A model generated the notes under the pieces. It worked only from the letters and a program-made list of their open reading frames with translations. It was not told the origin of the DNA and did no database searches. Made by a program: the position numbers and the translations under genes. A stretch of 64,000 bases of DNA from Verrucomicrobiota bacterium. Its GTDB lineage: Bacteria; Verrucomicrobiota; Verrucomicrobiia; Opitutales; Opitutaceae. Location of the stretch: positions 62,001 to 126,000 of the forward strand of contig JACRKC010000093.1 in the NCBI GenBank assembly GCA_016235555.1, given 5' to 3'. Shown in pieces: positions 30,679 through 38,899 of this stretch (position 1 is the stretch's first letter; the number at the start of each line of letters is the position of its first letter).

Positions 30679-30721
30679 AAGTTGGGTTGAAATCGGCACC
30701 GGTCCAACGCACGTTGCCCCC

Positions 30722-30910
30722 ATGAGCGCAGCCAAGGCCGAGGCCGTCGAGATGATCAAGAATCTTCCCGACGACACCACGTTGGAGGACATCCAGCACC
30801 ACCTCTACGTGCTGGAGAAAATCAAGCGCGGCCAGCAGCGTCTGCTCGCCGAGGGCGGCCTCTCGCAGGACGGGATGGAGCGCGACCTCGCCAAATGGAT
30901 TTTGTCGTAA
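30722..30910 (+). CDS. Type II antitoxin component
   Basis: 62 aa from the ATG at 30722. The pattern EMIKNLPDDTTLEDIQHHLY followed by EKIKRGQQ and GLSQDGMERDLAKW matches the small helical antitoxins encoded before RelE/ParE toxins. It overlaps the toxin start by 16 bases. It should neutralise the toxin and repress the promoter, which would lie in the bases just upstream. Confidence 0.78.
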   Translation: MSAAKAEAVEMIKNLPDDTTLEDIQHHLYVLEKIKRGQQRLLAEGGLSQDGMERDLAKWILS

Positions 30911-31203
30911 GCTGGTCGCCGCAAGTCCGCGAGGATTTGCACGAGATCGCTGCGTTCATCGCGAAGGATTCACCGCGCTACGCGTCGGCCGTCGTGGAGA
31001 AGATCTTGGCGGCCGGTCGCAGTCTGCAAATCCTACCGAATCGCGGTCGGGTGGTGCCCGAGGTCGGCCACGAAAATTGCCACGAGCTTTTCATCTACGA
31101 GTATCGGCTGATTTATTTCGTCGAGGGTCGCGACGTGCGGATCGTGGCGGTGATTCACGGGCGACGACTGCTCAGCGCGGTCGCGTCGCGAATGCCGAAG
31201 TAG
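30895..31203 (+). CDS. RelE/ParE-family toxin
   Basis: 102 aa. VSWSPQVREDLHEIAAFIAK is the usual first helix pair, ILPNRGRVVPEVG the central turn and YEYRLIYFVEGRDVRIVAVI with HGRRLL the beta-sheet and basic C-terminus. Such toxins cut ribosome-bound mRNA (RelE) or poison gyrase (ParE); sequence alone does not separate the two. Translationally coupled to the antitoxin. Confidence 0.85.
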   Translation: MDFVVSWSPQVREDLHEIAAFIAKDSPRYASAVVEKILAAGRSLQILPNRGRVVPEVGHENCHELFIYEYRLIYFVEGRDVRIVAVIHGRRLLSAVASRMPK

Positions 31204-31260
31204 CGCGGGCGTTTCGAACGCCGCGGCTCGGCAAGAACTGCGATCAAAAATATCCCCACT

Positions 31261-31833
31261 GTGAAGCCCACCACCTCCCCAAAAAATCTGCCGCCCAAAC
31301 AACGCGGCGAACTCCTCGCCACATTGCAGGCGCGGTTCGAGAAAAACCCGCAGCGTCACCCGAAGCTCGACTGGGCGAAGGTGAAAGCGCGGCTCGAGGC
31401 GAAGCCGCAGAAACTCTGGTCGCTCGCGGAGATGGAGCGCACGGGCGGTGAGCCGGATGTCGTCGGGCACGAGGCGAAGACGGGCGAGTTTCTTTTCGTC
31501 GATTGCGCGGCGCAGAGTCCGGAGGCGCGCGCGAGCTTGTGCTACGACCGCGCGGCGCTCGACGGGCGGAAGAAATTCCCGTCGAAGGGCTGCGTGACCG
31601 AGGCGGCGGCGACGCTGGGCGCGGAGTTGCTGACGGAGGAGCAGTATTTCGCGCTGCAGCAGCTCGGCGAATTCGACACGAAGTCGTCGAGCTGGCTGAA
31701 AACGCCGGACGACATCCGCCGACTCGGTGGCGCGATCTACGGGGATCGTCGTTACAACCGCGTCTTCATCGGCCACAACGGCGCCGACTCCTACTACAGC
31801 GGCCGCGGCTTCCGCACCTCGCTTCGCGTTTAA
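31261..31833 (+). CDS. DUF4256-domain protein
   Basis: 190 aa, GTG start. Full-length DUF4256: GELLATLQARFEKNPQRHP, LWSLAEMERTGGEPDVVG, then FLFVDCAAQSPEARASLCYD, LLTEEQYFALQQLGEFDTKS and a C-terminus GADSYYSGRGFRTSLRV. The family's biochemical role is not established. It follows the toxin gene by 57 bases and precedes the TfoX-like gene by 12, so it may be transcribed with the latter. Confidence 0.82.
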   Translation: MKPTTSPKNLPPKQRGELLATLQARFEKNPQRHPKLDWAKVKARLEAKPQKLWSLAEMERTGGEPDVVGHEAKTGEFLFVDCAAQSPEARASLCYDRAALDGRKKFPSKGCVTEAAATLGAELLTEEQYFALQQLGEFDTKSSSWLKTPDDIRRLGGAIYGDRRYNRVFIGHNGADSYYSGRGFRTSLRV

Positions 31834-31845
31834 CCACTCCTCGCG

Positions 31846-32175
31846 ATGCACAGCGACCCCAAGCTCGTCGAGCGGGTGAACGCCGCGACCAAGGACTGGC
31901 GCGGCTTGAAGGCCAAGACCATGTTCGGTGGCATCGGCTGGATGCTGCGCGGCAACATGTGCGTGGGCGTTTGGCACGAGAGCCTTGTCGTCCGTTGCGC
32001 GCCGGCCGACTGGGCGGAACATCTGAAGAAAACCGGCGTGCGCGAGATGGACATCACCGGCCGCAGCATGAAGGGCTGGCTGCTGGTCGATCCGCCGGCG
32101 ATCCGGACGGCCGCCGGCCTCGCCGGGTGGCTGGAAGTGTCCCGCCGCCACGTGGCGACATTGCCGGCGAAGTGA
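31846..32175 (+). CDS. TfoX/Sxy N-terminal domain protein
   Basis: 109 aa. Domain marks are KTMFGGIGWMLRGNMCVGVW and the later MDITGRSMKGWLLVDP. Stand-alone TfoX N-terminal proteins are small and mostly uncharacterised; full Sxy/TfoX regulates competence with CRP, but the C-terminal half is missing here, as in many such homologues. Twelve bases after DUF4256. Confidence 0.82.
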   Translation: MHSDPKLVERVNAATKDWRGLKAKTMFGGIGWMLRGNMCVGVWHESLVVRCAPADWAEHLKKTGVREMDITGRSMKGWLLVDPPAIRTAAGLAGWLEVSRRHVATLPAK

Positions 32176-32287
32176 TTCGTCGTGGCGCATCGGGATGACT
32201 ACAGCACCTTCGGCTACGGACTCTTCGCCCCGTTCTTGCTCCAACGCGCGCCGTCCGCGAATCCCTGACCGCGCCGGCCCGGCGCTT

Positions 32288-32380
32288 GGGCGCATCTCAG
32301 TTTTCTGACTGAGGCGGGACGCCTCAGCCACGTGGACGAGGCGTCCCGTCTCGTCGACTGCAGAAAAGTGAGATGCGCCC
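32288..32380. repeat. Inverted repeat with GTGG REPs facing inward
   Basis: Outer arms GGGCGCATCTCA and TGAGATGCGCCC enclose two REPs, GTGGCTGAGGCGTCCCGCC (minus) and GTGGACGAGGCGTCCCGTC (plus), meeting head to head at CCACGTGG. In the other elements here the heads face outward. Confidence 0.75.
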
Positions 32381-32479
32381 CTGGCGCTTCCCCTCCCCAT
32401 GCGACCGAGGCGCTCCCGCCCTCGGCATCGCTCCCTCGACCTCCGCCAGGTCGGCCTGCGCAAATAAAAGTCCCGTTCG

Positions 32480-32560
32480 GAAAATCTTCCTGCCAATAAA
32501 ATCTTCCTGCCCAAAGCGGGTCGGACTCCATGGCGGAAGATTTTGTTGGCAGGAAAATCA
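32480..32560. repeat. AAAATCTTCCTGCC tandem and inverted repeat
   Basis: AAAATCTTCCTGCC occurs twice in a row with 17-nt spacing (32481 and 32498) and again inverted as GGCGGAAGATTTTGTTGGCA near 32532. It lies between the previous repeat and the methyltransferase start; no gene is seen in 32176-32632. Confidence 0.65.
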
Positions 32561-32632
32561 AGAACCCACGCGCCAAACCTCACTGCGTCTTGTTGTGGCC
32601 ATTCCGTCGGCAAACGCCTTGATAACCCGGGC

Positions 32633-33430
32633 GTGCCCCTCATCGACCACCTCCTCGCCTCCGCCGCCGTCCGCAAAAAAATCTGGCAGCTCTGGTATCC
32701 GTTCCTCACGCGCCGGCTCCAGCGCGACGACGTGCTTTTCCTCAACTACGCCTTCGAGGAAAACCCGCCGCGCGCGCTCCCGCTCGATCCCGCCGATGAA
32801 CCCAACCGCGCCTGCATCCAACTCTACCACCACGTCGCCACCCAAATCGATCTGCGCGGAAAAACCGTCCTCGAAGTGAGTTGCGGCCATGGCGGCGGCG
32901 CTTCGTTTCTGACGCGCACGCTCCGCCCCGCGCGCTACACCGGCCTCGATCTCAATCCGCGCGGCATCGCGTTTTGCCGCGAGCGTCATCGGGTCGACGG
33001 ACTCACCTTCGTTCAAGGCGACGCCGAGCATCTCCCCTTCCCGGCCGGCGCTTTCGACGCCGTCGTCAACGTCGAGGCCTCGCACTGCTATCCTTCGCTT
33101 CCGCGCTTTCTTTCCGAGGTCGCGCGCGTGTTGCGCCCTGGCGGCGCCTTTCTCTACGCCGACTTTCGGTTCAATTCCGTCATCCCCGAATGGGATGGCT
33201 CGCTCGCGTCCTGTCCGCTCACGCTCCGCGCCCAACGCGAAATCAACGCCGAGGTGCTCCGCGGGATGAATCGCAACTCCGAGCGCTCGATGCAGCTCAT
33301 CGTCCGCCACCTCCCCGGTTTCCTGCACGCGCTCGGCCGGGACTTCGCCGGCATCCGCGGCTCGCGCATCTACAACGCGATCGAACGCGACGAACTTTCC
33401 TACCGGTCATATCTGCTCGAGAAGCGATAG
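32633..33430 (+). CDS. Class I SAM-dependent methyltransferase
   Basis: 265 aa from the GTG at 32633 (PLIDHLLASAAVRKKIW follows). Motif I is VLEVSCGHGGGASFL, motif II GLDLNPRGIAFC, and LTFVQGDAEHLPFPAGAFD leads to motif IV VVNVEASHCYPSLPRFLSEV. The C-terminal half (SERSMQLIVRHLPGFLHALG) resembles bacterial and mycobacterial small-molecule O-methyltransferases. Substrate unknown. It stands alone. Confidence 0.85.
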   Translation: MPLIDHLLASAAVRKKIWQLWYPFLTRRLQRDDVLFLNYAFEENPPRALPLDPADEPNRACIQLYHHVATQIDLRGKTVLEVSCGHGGGASFLTRTLRPARYTGLDLNPRGIAFCRERHRVDGLTFVQGDAEHLPFPAGAFDAVVNVEASHCYPSLPRFLSEVARVLRPGGAFLYADFRFNSVIPEWDGSLASCPLTLRAQREINAEVLRGMNRNSERSMQLIVRHLPGFLHALGRDFAGIRGSRIYNAIERDELSYRSYLLEKR

Positions 33431-33655
33431 CGCCATTCGGCCGTGGCGGCCGGCGCAAGGAGGCCGGCGCCGTGCGCCTTGGCGCGTCTCGTCTCATCCC
33501 GGCCCCGTGACCTCGGCCGCTACGAGGCGCCGCTCCGTTCGTCGTGTTATTCCGTCGGTTCGTCGCAGCAAAATCGTGTGCCCGCGCGTTCCTTGCCGCA
33601 CTGTGCCTCACGCTCGCGCCCGCTTTCCGCTACTGTGCCGGCGTCCCACCCGCCC

Positions 33656-36088
33656 ATGCACTCGCTCCTCCTCGACCTGCAAACCGCCCTGCGGTTTTTC
33701 GCCCGTCGGCGCGCCGCGTTCGCCGTCATCGTCGCCACCATGGCCCTCGCGCTCGGCGCCAACACCGCCGTGTTCTCCGTCCTGAAGGCCTTCGTCTTCG
33801 CCAACCTTTCCATCCCCGAATCCGACCGCGTCGTCATCGTCTGGACCACAAAGGACCTCCCCGGTCGCGGCACCGTGAATTTCAACGATGCCTACCCGAA
33901 CTTCAAGCTGCTCAGGGAAACCACGCGCAGCTACGAATCCATCAGCACGACCTGGCTCTCCGACGTGAACTGGCAGCAGCAGGCCGACACGCGCCGCCTG
34001 CAAGGCCTGCGCGTGACCGCGAGCTTCTTCGACGTGATGCGCGTGCGCCCGGCCGCCGGCCGTTTTTTCACGGCGCAGGAGGAAGGCCCGAAAGCCGCGC
34101 CCGTCGCCGTGATCAGTCACTCGCTCTGGCGCAGCGCGTTTGGCGGCACACCGGACGTGCTCGGCCGCAGCGTGCGATTCAACGGCGAACCGCACACCAT
34201 CGTCGGCGTCGCACCCGCCGGTTTTTCCCAGCAACCGGGCACCGATGTCTGGCTGCCATTCGATCTGCCGCAAACGCAGTGGACCGCGATCATCGGCGGC
34301 CGCCAGCTCGTCACCTACGCGCGGCTCGCCCCCGGCGTCACTGAGTCGATGGCGAAAGCCGAGTTGCAGACGTTCACGCCCCGCGCGATCGAGATGGACG
34401 GCGCAAACAAGGACTGGGGCTGGACCACCCAGCCGCTGCGCGCCGTGCTGCTCTCCGGCGCCGACAACGCCCTGCTCTTTGTGCAGGCCGGTGCCGCCGT
34501 GCTTCTCCTCCTCGCGATCTGCAACCTCGCCTCGCTGCTCATGGCGTGGGCCGCGGAGCGCCAGCGCGAGACGGCCGTGCGCCTCGCCCTCGGCGCGAGC
34601 GGCTGGCGGCTGGTGCGGCAATTCCTCGTGCAAAGCGTGACGCTCGTCACCCTCGGCGGCGTGCTCGGGGTGCTGCTCGCGATGTTCTCGCTGCCGGCGC
34701 TGCAGCGGCTCAACCCGAATCCCGCGTTGAGCAGCTTTCTCACGCACCTCGAGCTCGACCGCGGCACGCTCGGCTTCGCGGCGTTGCTCGTGCTCGGCAC
34801 CGGACTGCTGGCGGGCCTGCTGCCCGCGTGGCAGGCACGCTCGGTGTCGTTCACGGAGGCACTCCGCAGTGAGTCACGGGGAGCCAGCCTGAGCCGCGGC
34901 GCGTTGCGCTGGCAGCAGGCGATGGTGGTGCTGCAAGCGACCGTGTCCGTGCTGATCCTCGTGGGCGCGGCGCTGGCGGCGCTCGGTTTTCAAAAGCTCG
35001 GTCGCGTGCCGCTCGGTTTCCAGACGGCCGGTCGGGTCGTCATGCAGATCCAGTTTCCCGAACCCGCCTACGCCACGCCTGAGCAGCGCACCCAACTCGT
35101 GCATCAGCTCGCACAGGCCCTCGCGGCCGAACCGGCGCTCGCGAGCCACGCGATCGGCACCACCATCCCCGTCGGCGACATTCAATGGGGCGGAGGCTTC
35201 TCTCCCCAATTGAGCAACGGCGAATTCACCCGGGATCCCGCCGTGTTTCATTTCCGCCGCTCGACGCCCGGCTACCACGCGGCGCTGGGCATTCCGCTCG
35301 TCGCCGGCCGGCTCCTCGACGAACGCGACACCGCGGACAAGCCCGCCGTCGCCGTCGTGAGCCAGGCGCTGGCCGGAAAATACTGGCCCGGCGAAAACGC
35401 CCTCGGCCGCAAGCTCAAGCGCGCCTCCACCGTCGGCGGCCTCCCGCCACTCGTGGAGATCGTCGGCATCGTGGGCAACGTCATCGACGCCGGCGCCGGC
35501 TTTCCGGTTGGCGAGGCCGTCTATGTGCCGTGGGCCCAGCAGTCGATGCGCCGCGGCTGGATCATTCTGCACGGCCGCGGCTCGGTCGAGGACACCATCG
35601 CCGCCGGCAAGCGCGCCCTCCGCGCCACCGAGCCCGGCATCGCCGCTTACAATATCAACACCCTCGACACGCTGGCGTGGCAGGCCAACGCCCTGCCCCG
35701 CCTCCAGGTCGCGCTGCTCGGCGTCTTCGCCGTGATCGCCATCGGCATCACCGCGCTCGGCAGCTACGGCGTGATGAGCCAGCTCGTCGCCAACCGCCAA
35801 AAGGAGATGGCCATCCGCGCCGCACTCGGCGCCACGCAGGGCGGCGTGCTGCGCCTCGTGCTCTGGCAGAACGCCCGCCTCGCCGCGTTCGGCACCGCGC
35901 TCGGCCTCGCCGCCGCCTGGTTCGGCGCGCAGGCCCTGCAGGCGCAACTCACCGGCTTCGACGCGAAACCGCTCTGGCCGTATCTCAGCGTGGCCGCACT
36001 CGTGCTCGTGCTCACGCAACTCGCGAGCCTCATTCCCGCCCGCCGCGCCGCAAAGCTGGACGTCCCGACCGTGCTTTCCGCGTCGTGA
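33656..36088 (+). CDS. MacB/ADOP-type ABC transporter permease
   Basis: 810 aa from the ATG at 33656. Two FtsX/MacB permease halves: residues 15-450 with the first TM (AFAVIVATMALALGANTAVF), a MacB periplasmic core (ISHSLWRSAFGGTPDVLGRS), then three TMs; and residues 465-810 repeating the order and ending LASLIPARRAAKLDVPTVLS. The layout fits the duplicated permeases described from Acidobacteria (ADOP). No ABC ATPase gene adjoins it, so the partner is elsewhere. Typical roles are export of peptides or lipoprotein handling. Confidence 0.88.
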   Translation: MHSLLLDLQTALRFFARRRAAFAVIVATMALALGANTAVFSVLKAFVFANLSIPESDRVVIVWTTKDLPGRGTVNFNDAYPNFKLLRETTRSYESISTTWLSDVNWQQQADTRRLQGLRVTASFFDVMRVRPAAGRFFTAQEEGPKAAPVAVISHSLWRSAFGGTPDVLGRSVRFNGEPHTIVGVAPAGFSQQPGTDVWLPFDLPQTQWTAIIGGRQLVTYARLAPGVTESMAKAELQTFTPRAIEMDGANKDWGWTTQPLRAVLLSGADNALLFVQAGAAVLLLLAICNLASLLMAWAAERQRETAVRLALGASGWRLVRQFLVQSVTLVTLGGVLGVLLAMFSLPALQRLNPNPALSSFLTHLELDRGTLGFAALLVLGTGLLAGLLPAWQARSVSFTEALRSESRGASLSRGALRWQQAMVVLQATVSVLILVGAALAALGFQKLGRVPLGFQTAGRVVMQIQFPEPAYATPEQRTQLVHQLAQALAAEPALASHAIGTTIPVGDIQWGGGFSPQLSNGEFTRDPAVFHFRRSTPGYHAALGIPLVAGRLLDERDTADKPAVAVVSQALAGKYWPGENALGRKLKRASTVGGLPPLVEIVGIVGNVIDAGAGFPVGEAVYVPWAQQSMRRGWIILHGRGSVEDTIAAGKRALRATEPGIAAYNINTLDTLAWQANALPRLQVALLGVFAVIAIGITALGSYGVMSQLVANRQKEMAIRAALGATQGGVLRLVLWQNARLAAFGTALGLAAAWFGAQALQAQLTGFDAKPLWPYLSVAALVLVLTQLASLIPARRAAKLDVPTVLSAS

Positions 36089-36118
36089 CCGACCGATTGC
36101 CCGGCGCCTGGCGTCCGC

Positions 36119-36784
36119 TTACACCGGTCCCGGGAGCACCGCATGCCACACCGCGAAAAAGTGGCAGATGCTCCCCCCCAGCACGAAAAGGTGCCACAGA
36201 GCGTGGTGATACGGCAGACGCTTCCAGACGTAAAACACCGTGCCCGCCGTGTAACTGAGCCCGCCCGCCAGCAGCAGCCACAGGCCATCCACCGGCACCG
36301 CGCGCAACATCGGCCGCAGCGCGATCACGACGAGCCAGCCCATGCCGAGGTAGAGCAGCGTCGAGAGAACCCCGAACCGCCCGGTGAACCAGAACTTCAA
36401 CGTCACACCCGCCACCGCGAGCCCCCAGATCACGCCAAACAGACTCCAACCCCACGGCCCGCGCAGGCTCACGAGGAGGAACGGCGTATACGTGCCCGCG
36501 ATCAGCAGAAAAATCGCCGCGTGGTCGAACTTGCGCAGCAGGCGCTTCAGCCGCTCCCTGCGAAAACTGTGGTAGAGCGTCGACGCTGTGTAGAGCAGCA
36601 CGAGCGTCGCGCCGAAGATGGCCGTCGCCGTCACGCTCCAGGCGTCGCCCCGCAGGCTCGTCAACGTCACCAGCACGGCCAGGCCGGCCACGCTCAGCGC
36701 GAGGCCGATCCCGTGTGTGATGGCGTTGGCGAGTTCCTCGCCGGGAGTGTAGGCGGTCGCGGTCGGAGCTTTCACAGGGCTCAC
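36119..36784 (-). CDS. Hemolysin III / PAQR-family membrane protein
   Basis: 221 aa from a GTG at 36784; a GTG 9 bases inside and one at 36832 are alternatives. YTPGEELANAITHGIGLALS is the family's N-terminal signature, followed by STLYHSF, KFDHAAIFLLIAGTYTPFLL and LPYHHALWHLFVLGGSICHF, with the conserved His residues of PAQR proteins. Seven hydrophobic spans. Bacterial members are usually annotated as hemolysin III, but the physiological role is uncertain. Converges with the permease gene. Confidence 0.88.
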   Translation of the reverse strand: MSPVKAPTATAYTPGEELANAITHGIGLALSVAGLAVLVTLTSLRGDAWSVTATAIFGATLVLLYTASTLYHSFRRERLKRLLRKFDHAAIFLLIAGTYTPFLLVSLRGPWGWSLFGVIWGLAVAGVTLKFWFTGRFGVLSTLLYLGMGWLVVIALRPMLRAVPVDGLWLLLAGGLSYTAGTVFYVWKRLPYHHALWHLFVLGGSICHFFAVWHAVLPGPV

Positions 36785-36870
36785 CGTATCGAACGTCGGT
36801 CCCGCCGCGAAACAAAAAGCCCGGCAGGGCACGATTGACCCCTTTCGGGGGCGGCCGCAGTTTCCGCCCC

Positions 36871-37644
36871 ATGAGCAAACTCCTCGGCAAGCGCGCCCTC
36901 GTCACCGCCGGCGCGCAAGGCATCGGGCTCGCGATCTGCCATCACCTGCTGCGGGCGGGCTGTGACGTCTTCGTCCATTACCACCGAAGCTCGACCGGCG
37001 CCGCCGAACTCACCGCCGCGGCCCAACGGCTCGCCCGCCGCTGCGCCAGCGCCAGCGCCGACCTCACCTCGACGGAAGGCTGCAACCCGCTCGTGGCCGA
37101 AGCCGTGCAGTTCCTCGGCGGCCTCGACATCCTGATCAACAACGCCGGCTCGCTCATCGCCCGCCGCACGCTCGCCGAAGCCGACGACGATTTTTGGGCC
37201 GAGACCATGTCACTCAACCTCGGCAGCGTGCGCCGCATCACCCGCGCCGCCCTGCCCCATCTCGCGGCCTCGGCCAAGGCCCACGGCGGCGCGAGCATCG
37301 TCAACCTCTCCTCGCTCGCCGGCCGCAAAGGCGGCCACGGCGGTTCGCTCGCCTACTCCACGGCGAAAGGCGCCGTGCTCACGTTCACCCGCGCGCTCTC
37401 CGCCGAAGTCGGCCCGCGCGGCATCCGCGTCAACGCCCTCGCCCCCGGCCTGATCCTCGGCACGAGTTTCCACACCACGCACACCACGAAGCAGTCCGCC
37501 GACGCCACCGTCGCCACGATCCCGCTCGGCCGCGCCGGCCACGCCGATGACGTCGCCCGCGCCGCCGTCTATCTCGCGAGCGAGTTCGACGGCTTCATCA
37601 CCGGCGCCACGCTCGACATCAACGGCGGTGTCTACTGCGCGTGA
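36871..37644 (+). CDS. Short-chain dehydrogenase/reductase
   Basis: 257 aa from the ATG at 36871. Cofactor loop TAGAQGIGLAICHHL (a TGxxxGIG variant with Ala for the first Gly), NNAGS, catalytic Ser in IVNLSSLAG and YSTAK (Tyr and Lys), ending GFITGATLDINGGVYCA as in classical SDRs. NAD(P)H-dependent alcohol/ketone oxidoreductase; the substrate is not evident. Divergent from the hemolysin III gene, without operon partners. Confidence 0.92.
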   Translation: MSKLLGKRALVTAGAQGIGLAICHHLLRAGCDVFVHYHRSSTGAAELTAAAQRLARRCASASADLTSTEGCNPLVAEAVQFLGGLDILINNAGSLIARRTLAEADDDFWAETMSLNLGSVRRITRAALPHLAASAKAHGGASIVNLSSLAGRKGGHGGSLAYSTAKGAVLTFTRALSAEVGPRGIRVNALAPGLILGTSFHTTHTTKQSADATVATIPLGRAGHADDVARAAVYLASEFDGFITGATLDINGGVYCA

Positions 37645-37663
37645 ACCCGATCAAGTGGAAGCA

Positions 37664-37786
37664 ACCACGAAACCCACCAGACCCACGAAAGGAAGACCCC
37701 GGCCCAGGTCGCAGGCTCCGATCGAATCACTCCGCGGCAGGCCCTCTCCGTTGTCAGGGTTTCGTGTGTTTCGGGTGTTTCGTGGT
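37664..37786. repeat. CCACGAAAC inverted repeat after the SDR gene
   Basis: Arms ACCACGAAACCCACC and a right arm that reads ACCACGAAACACCCGAAAC on the minus strand, with a 9-nt internal rhythm (CGAAACACA). No gene in 37645-37975; the remainder is the next repeat. Confidence 0.7.
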
Positions 37787-37802
37787 GACAAATTCTGAGT
37801 AA

Positions 37803-37976
37803 AAATCCCCGGAGCAAGCTCCGGGGCATTTGACCAAACCATCCATCATGTCCTCCCCACGATTGCCGGCTCTGGTAGCTGCGAGCGTAAGCGAGTGGTT
37901 TCTCGTCCACTCGCTCACGCTCGCGGTTACCCCAACCAAGGCGAAGCAAGCTTCGCGGTCTCGAACCCAACGAGAA
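37803..37976. repeat. Composite repeat C, copy 2, with GTAG REPIN inside
   Basis: Shares both ends with 21886-22060, but its interior (37875-37930) is a different REPIN based on GTAGCTGCGAGCGTAAGCG and its inverse. Its last base is the first base of the next gene's ATG. Confidence 0.8.
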
Positions 37977-38503
37977 TGAAAGCTCCGCCCCTCCTGCCCG
38001 AAATCGTGTTTCAGCGCGTGCTGCGCGTGGCGCGCTTCGACGGGCTTTCCGTGGCCGTCCTCGCCGGCTTTTTCGCCCTCGCCTCTGCCTCGGCGCACGA
38101 TGTGCCCGGCGCGCTCGTCGGCCTTGCGATCGCCGGTGCGGGCGCGATGGAGCTGCACGGTGCCTCGCGGCTGAGCCACGGCGCGGCCGACGGCATGCGC
38201 TGGCTGATCGCGAGCCAGCTCGGCGTGATGGCGGTGATTCTCGGCTATGCCGGCTGGCGGCTCGGCCACCCGGACCCGCTGCTGCTGGAAGCGTTCAAGG
38301 CCGGTCTGAAAGACGAGCAACGCCAGCAGCTCAAGGAGGTCGGGCTGACCGAGGCCGAGTTTGTGCGCGTCGGCAGCCGCATGGTCTATTGCTGCGTGGG
38401 CCTCGCGACCTTGCTCTATCAAAGCGGCATGGCGATCTACTACGCGCGCCGGCGTCGCGCCGTGGAGCAGGCCATCGAGGATGACGCGCCACAGGCCCCC
38501 TGA
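37976..38503 (+). CDS. Hypothetical integral membrane protein
   Basis: 175 aa from the ATG at 37976, whose upstream region is the end of a repeat, so any Shine-Dalgarno sequence comes from the repeat itself (AACGAGAATG). Four hydrophobic spans: SVAVLAGFFALASA, GALVGLAIAGAGAM, WLIASQLGVMAVILGY and VYCCVGLATLLYQSGMAIYY, with a charged region (KAGLKDEQRQQLKEVGLTE) between the third and fourth. No family recognised. Confidence 0.65.
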   Translation: MKAPPLLPEIVFQRVLRVARFDGLSVAVLAGFFALASASAHDVPGALVGLAIAGAGAMELHGASRLSHGAADGMRWLIASQLGVMAVILGYAGWRLGHPDPLLLEAFKAGLKDEQRQQLKEVGLTEAEFVRVGSRMVYCCVGLATLLYQSGMAIYYARRRRAVEQAIEDDAPQAP

Positions 38504-38535
38504 CCCGTGATGCGGCCCCGCGGGTCAGGCGGGGT

Positions 38536-38675
38536 GTAATACCACCGGCTGTTGAGATTTGGATGATCGTAGGTCGGGCTTTACGCCCGACATCGTCCGA
38601 TCGCAGGCGTCAGAGATAAACCCCGACCTACCCACGCGACCCAATAGTCCATTCTTCAGCAGCCGTTGGTATAAC
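38536..38675. repeat. REPIN in GTAATACCA/TGGTATAAC outer repeat, copy 3
   Basis: Reverse-complement homologue of 6984-7127, with GTAGGTCGGGCTTTACGCCC REPs inside. Its right end TATAAC shares four bases with the left end of the next element. Confidence 0.85.
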
Positions 38676-38804
38676 AGGAAGTGAGGTCAGCCAAACGAAT
38701 GCCTTGGTGGTAGCGGCGGTTTGTGACCGCCGACGGAGGAATGCTGGAGGTTCGACGGCGGTCACAGACCGCGCGACAGCTGGCTGACCGCACTTCCTGT
38801 TACG
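38672..38804. repeat. REPIN in GGAAGTGAGGTCA outer repeat, copy 2
   Basis: Arms AACAGGAAGTGAGGTCAG and CTGACCGCACTTCCTGTT enclose GTAGCGGCGGTTTGTGACCG and its inverse. Directly fused to the preceding element, as also at 58744. Confidence 0.85.
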
Positions 38805-38899
38805 CCCGGTCAGACGACCCGTGCCACGGCCGGCCCTGGCCGCCGAAGCCTCGGCGAAGGTGGCTTGCGCGCCGTGCCCACCCGCCTACCGTCCGCGCC

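Noticed and set aside
30723-31203. Toxin-antitoxin module as part of a phage or integron cassette
   Set aside because: No integrase, attC-like site or phage gene is nearby.
38536-38804. REPIN pair as an insertion sequence
   Set aside because: No transposase frame inside; too short and made only of inverted hairpins.
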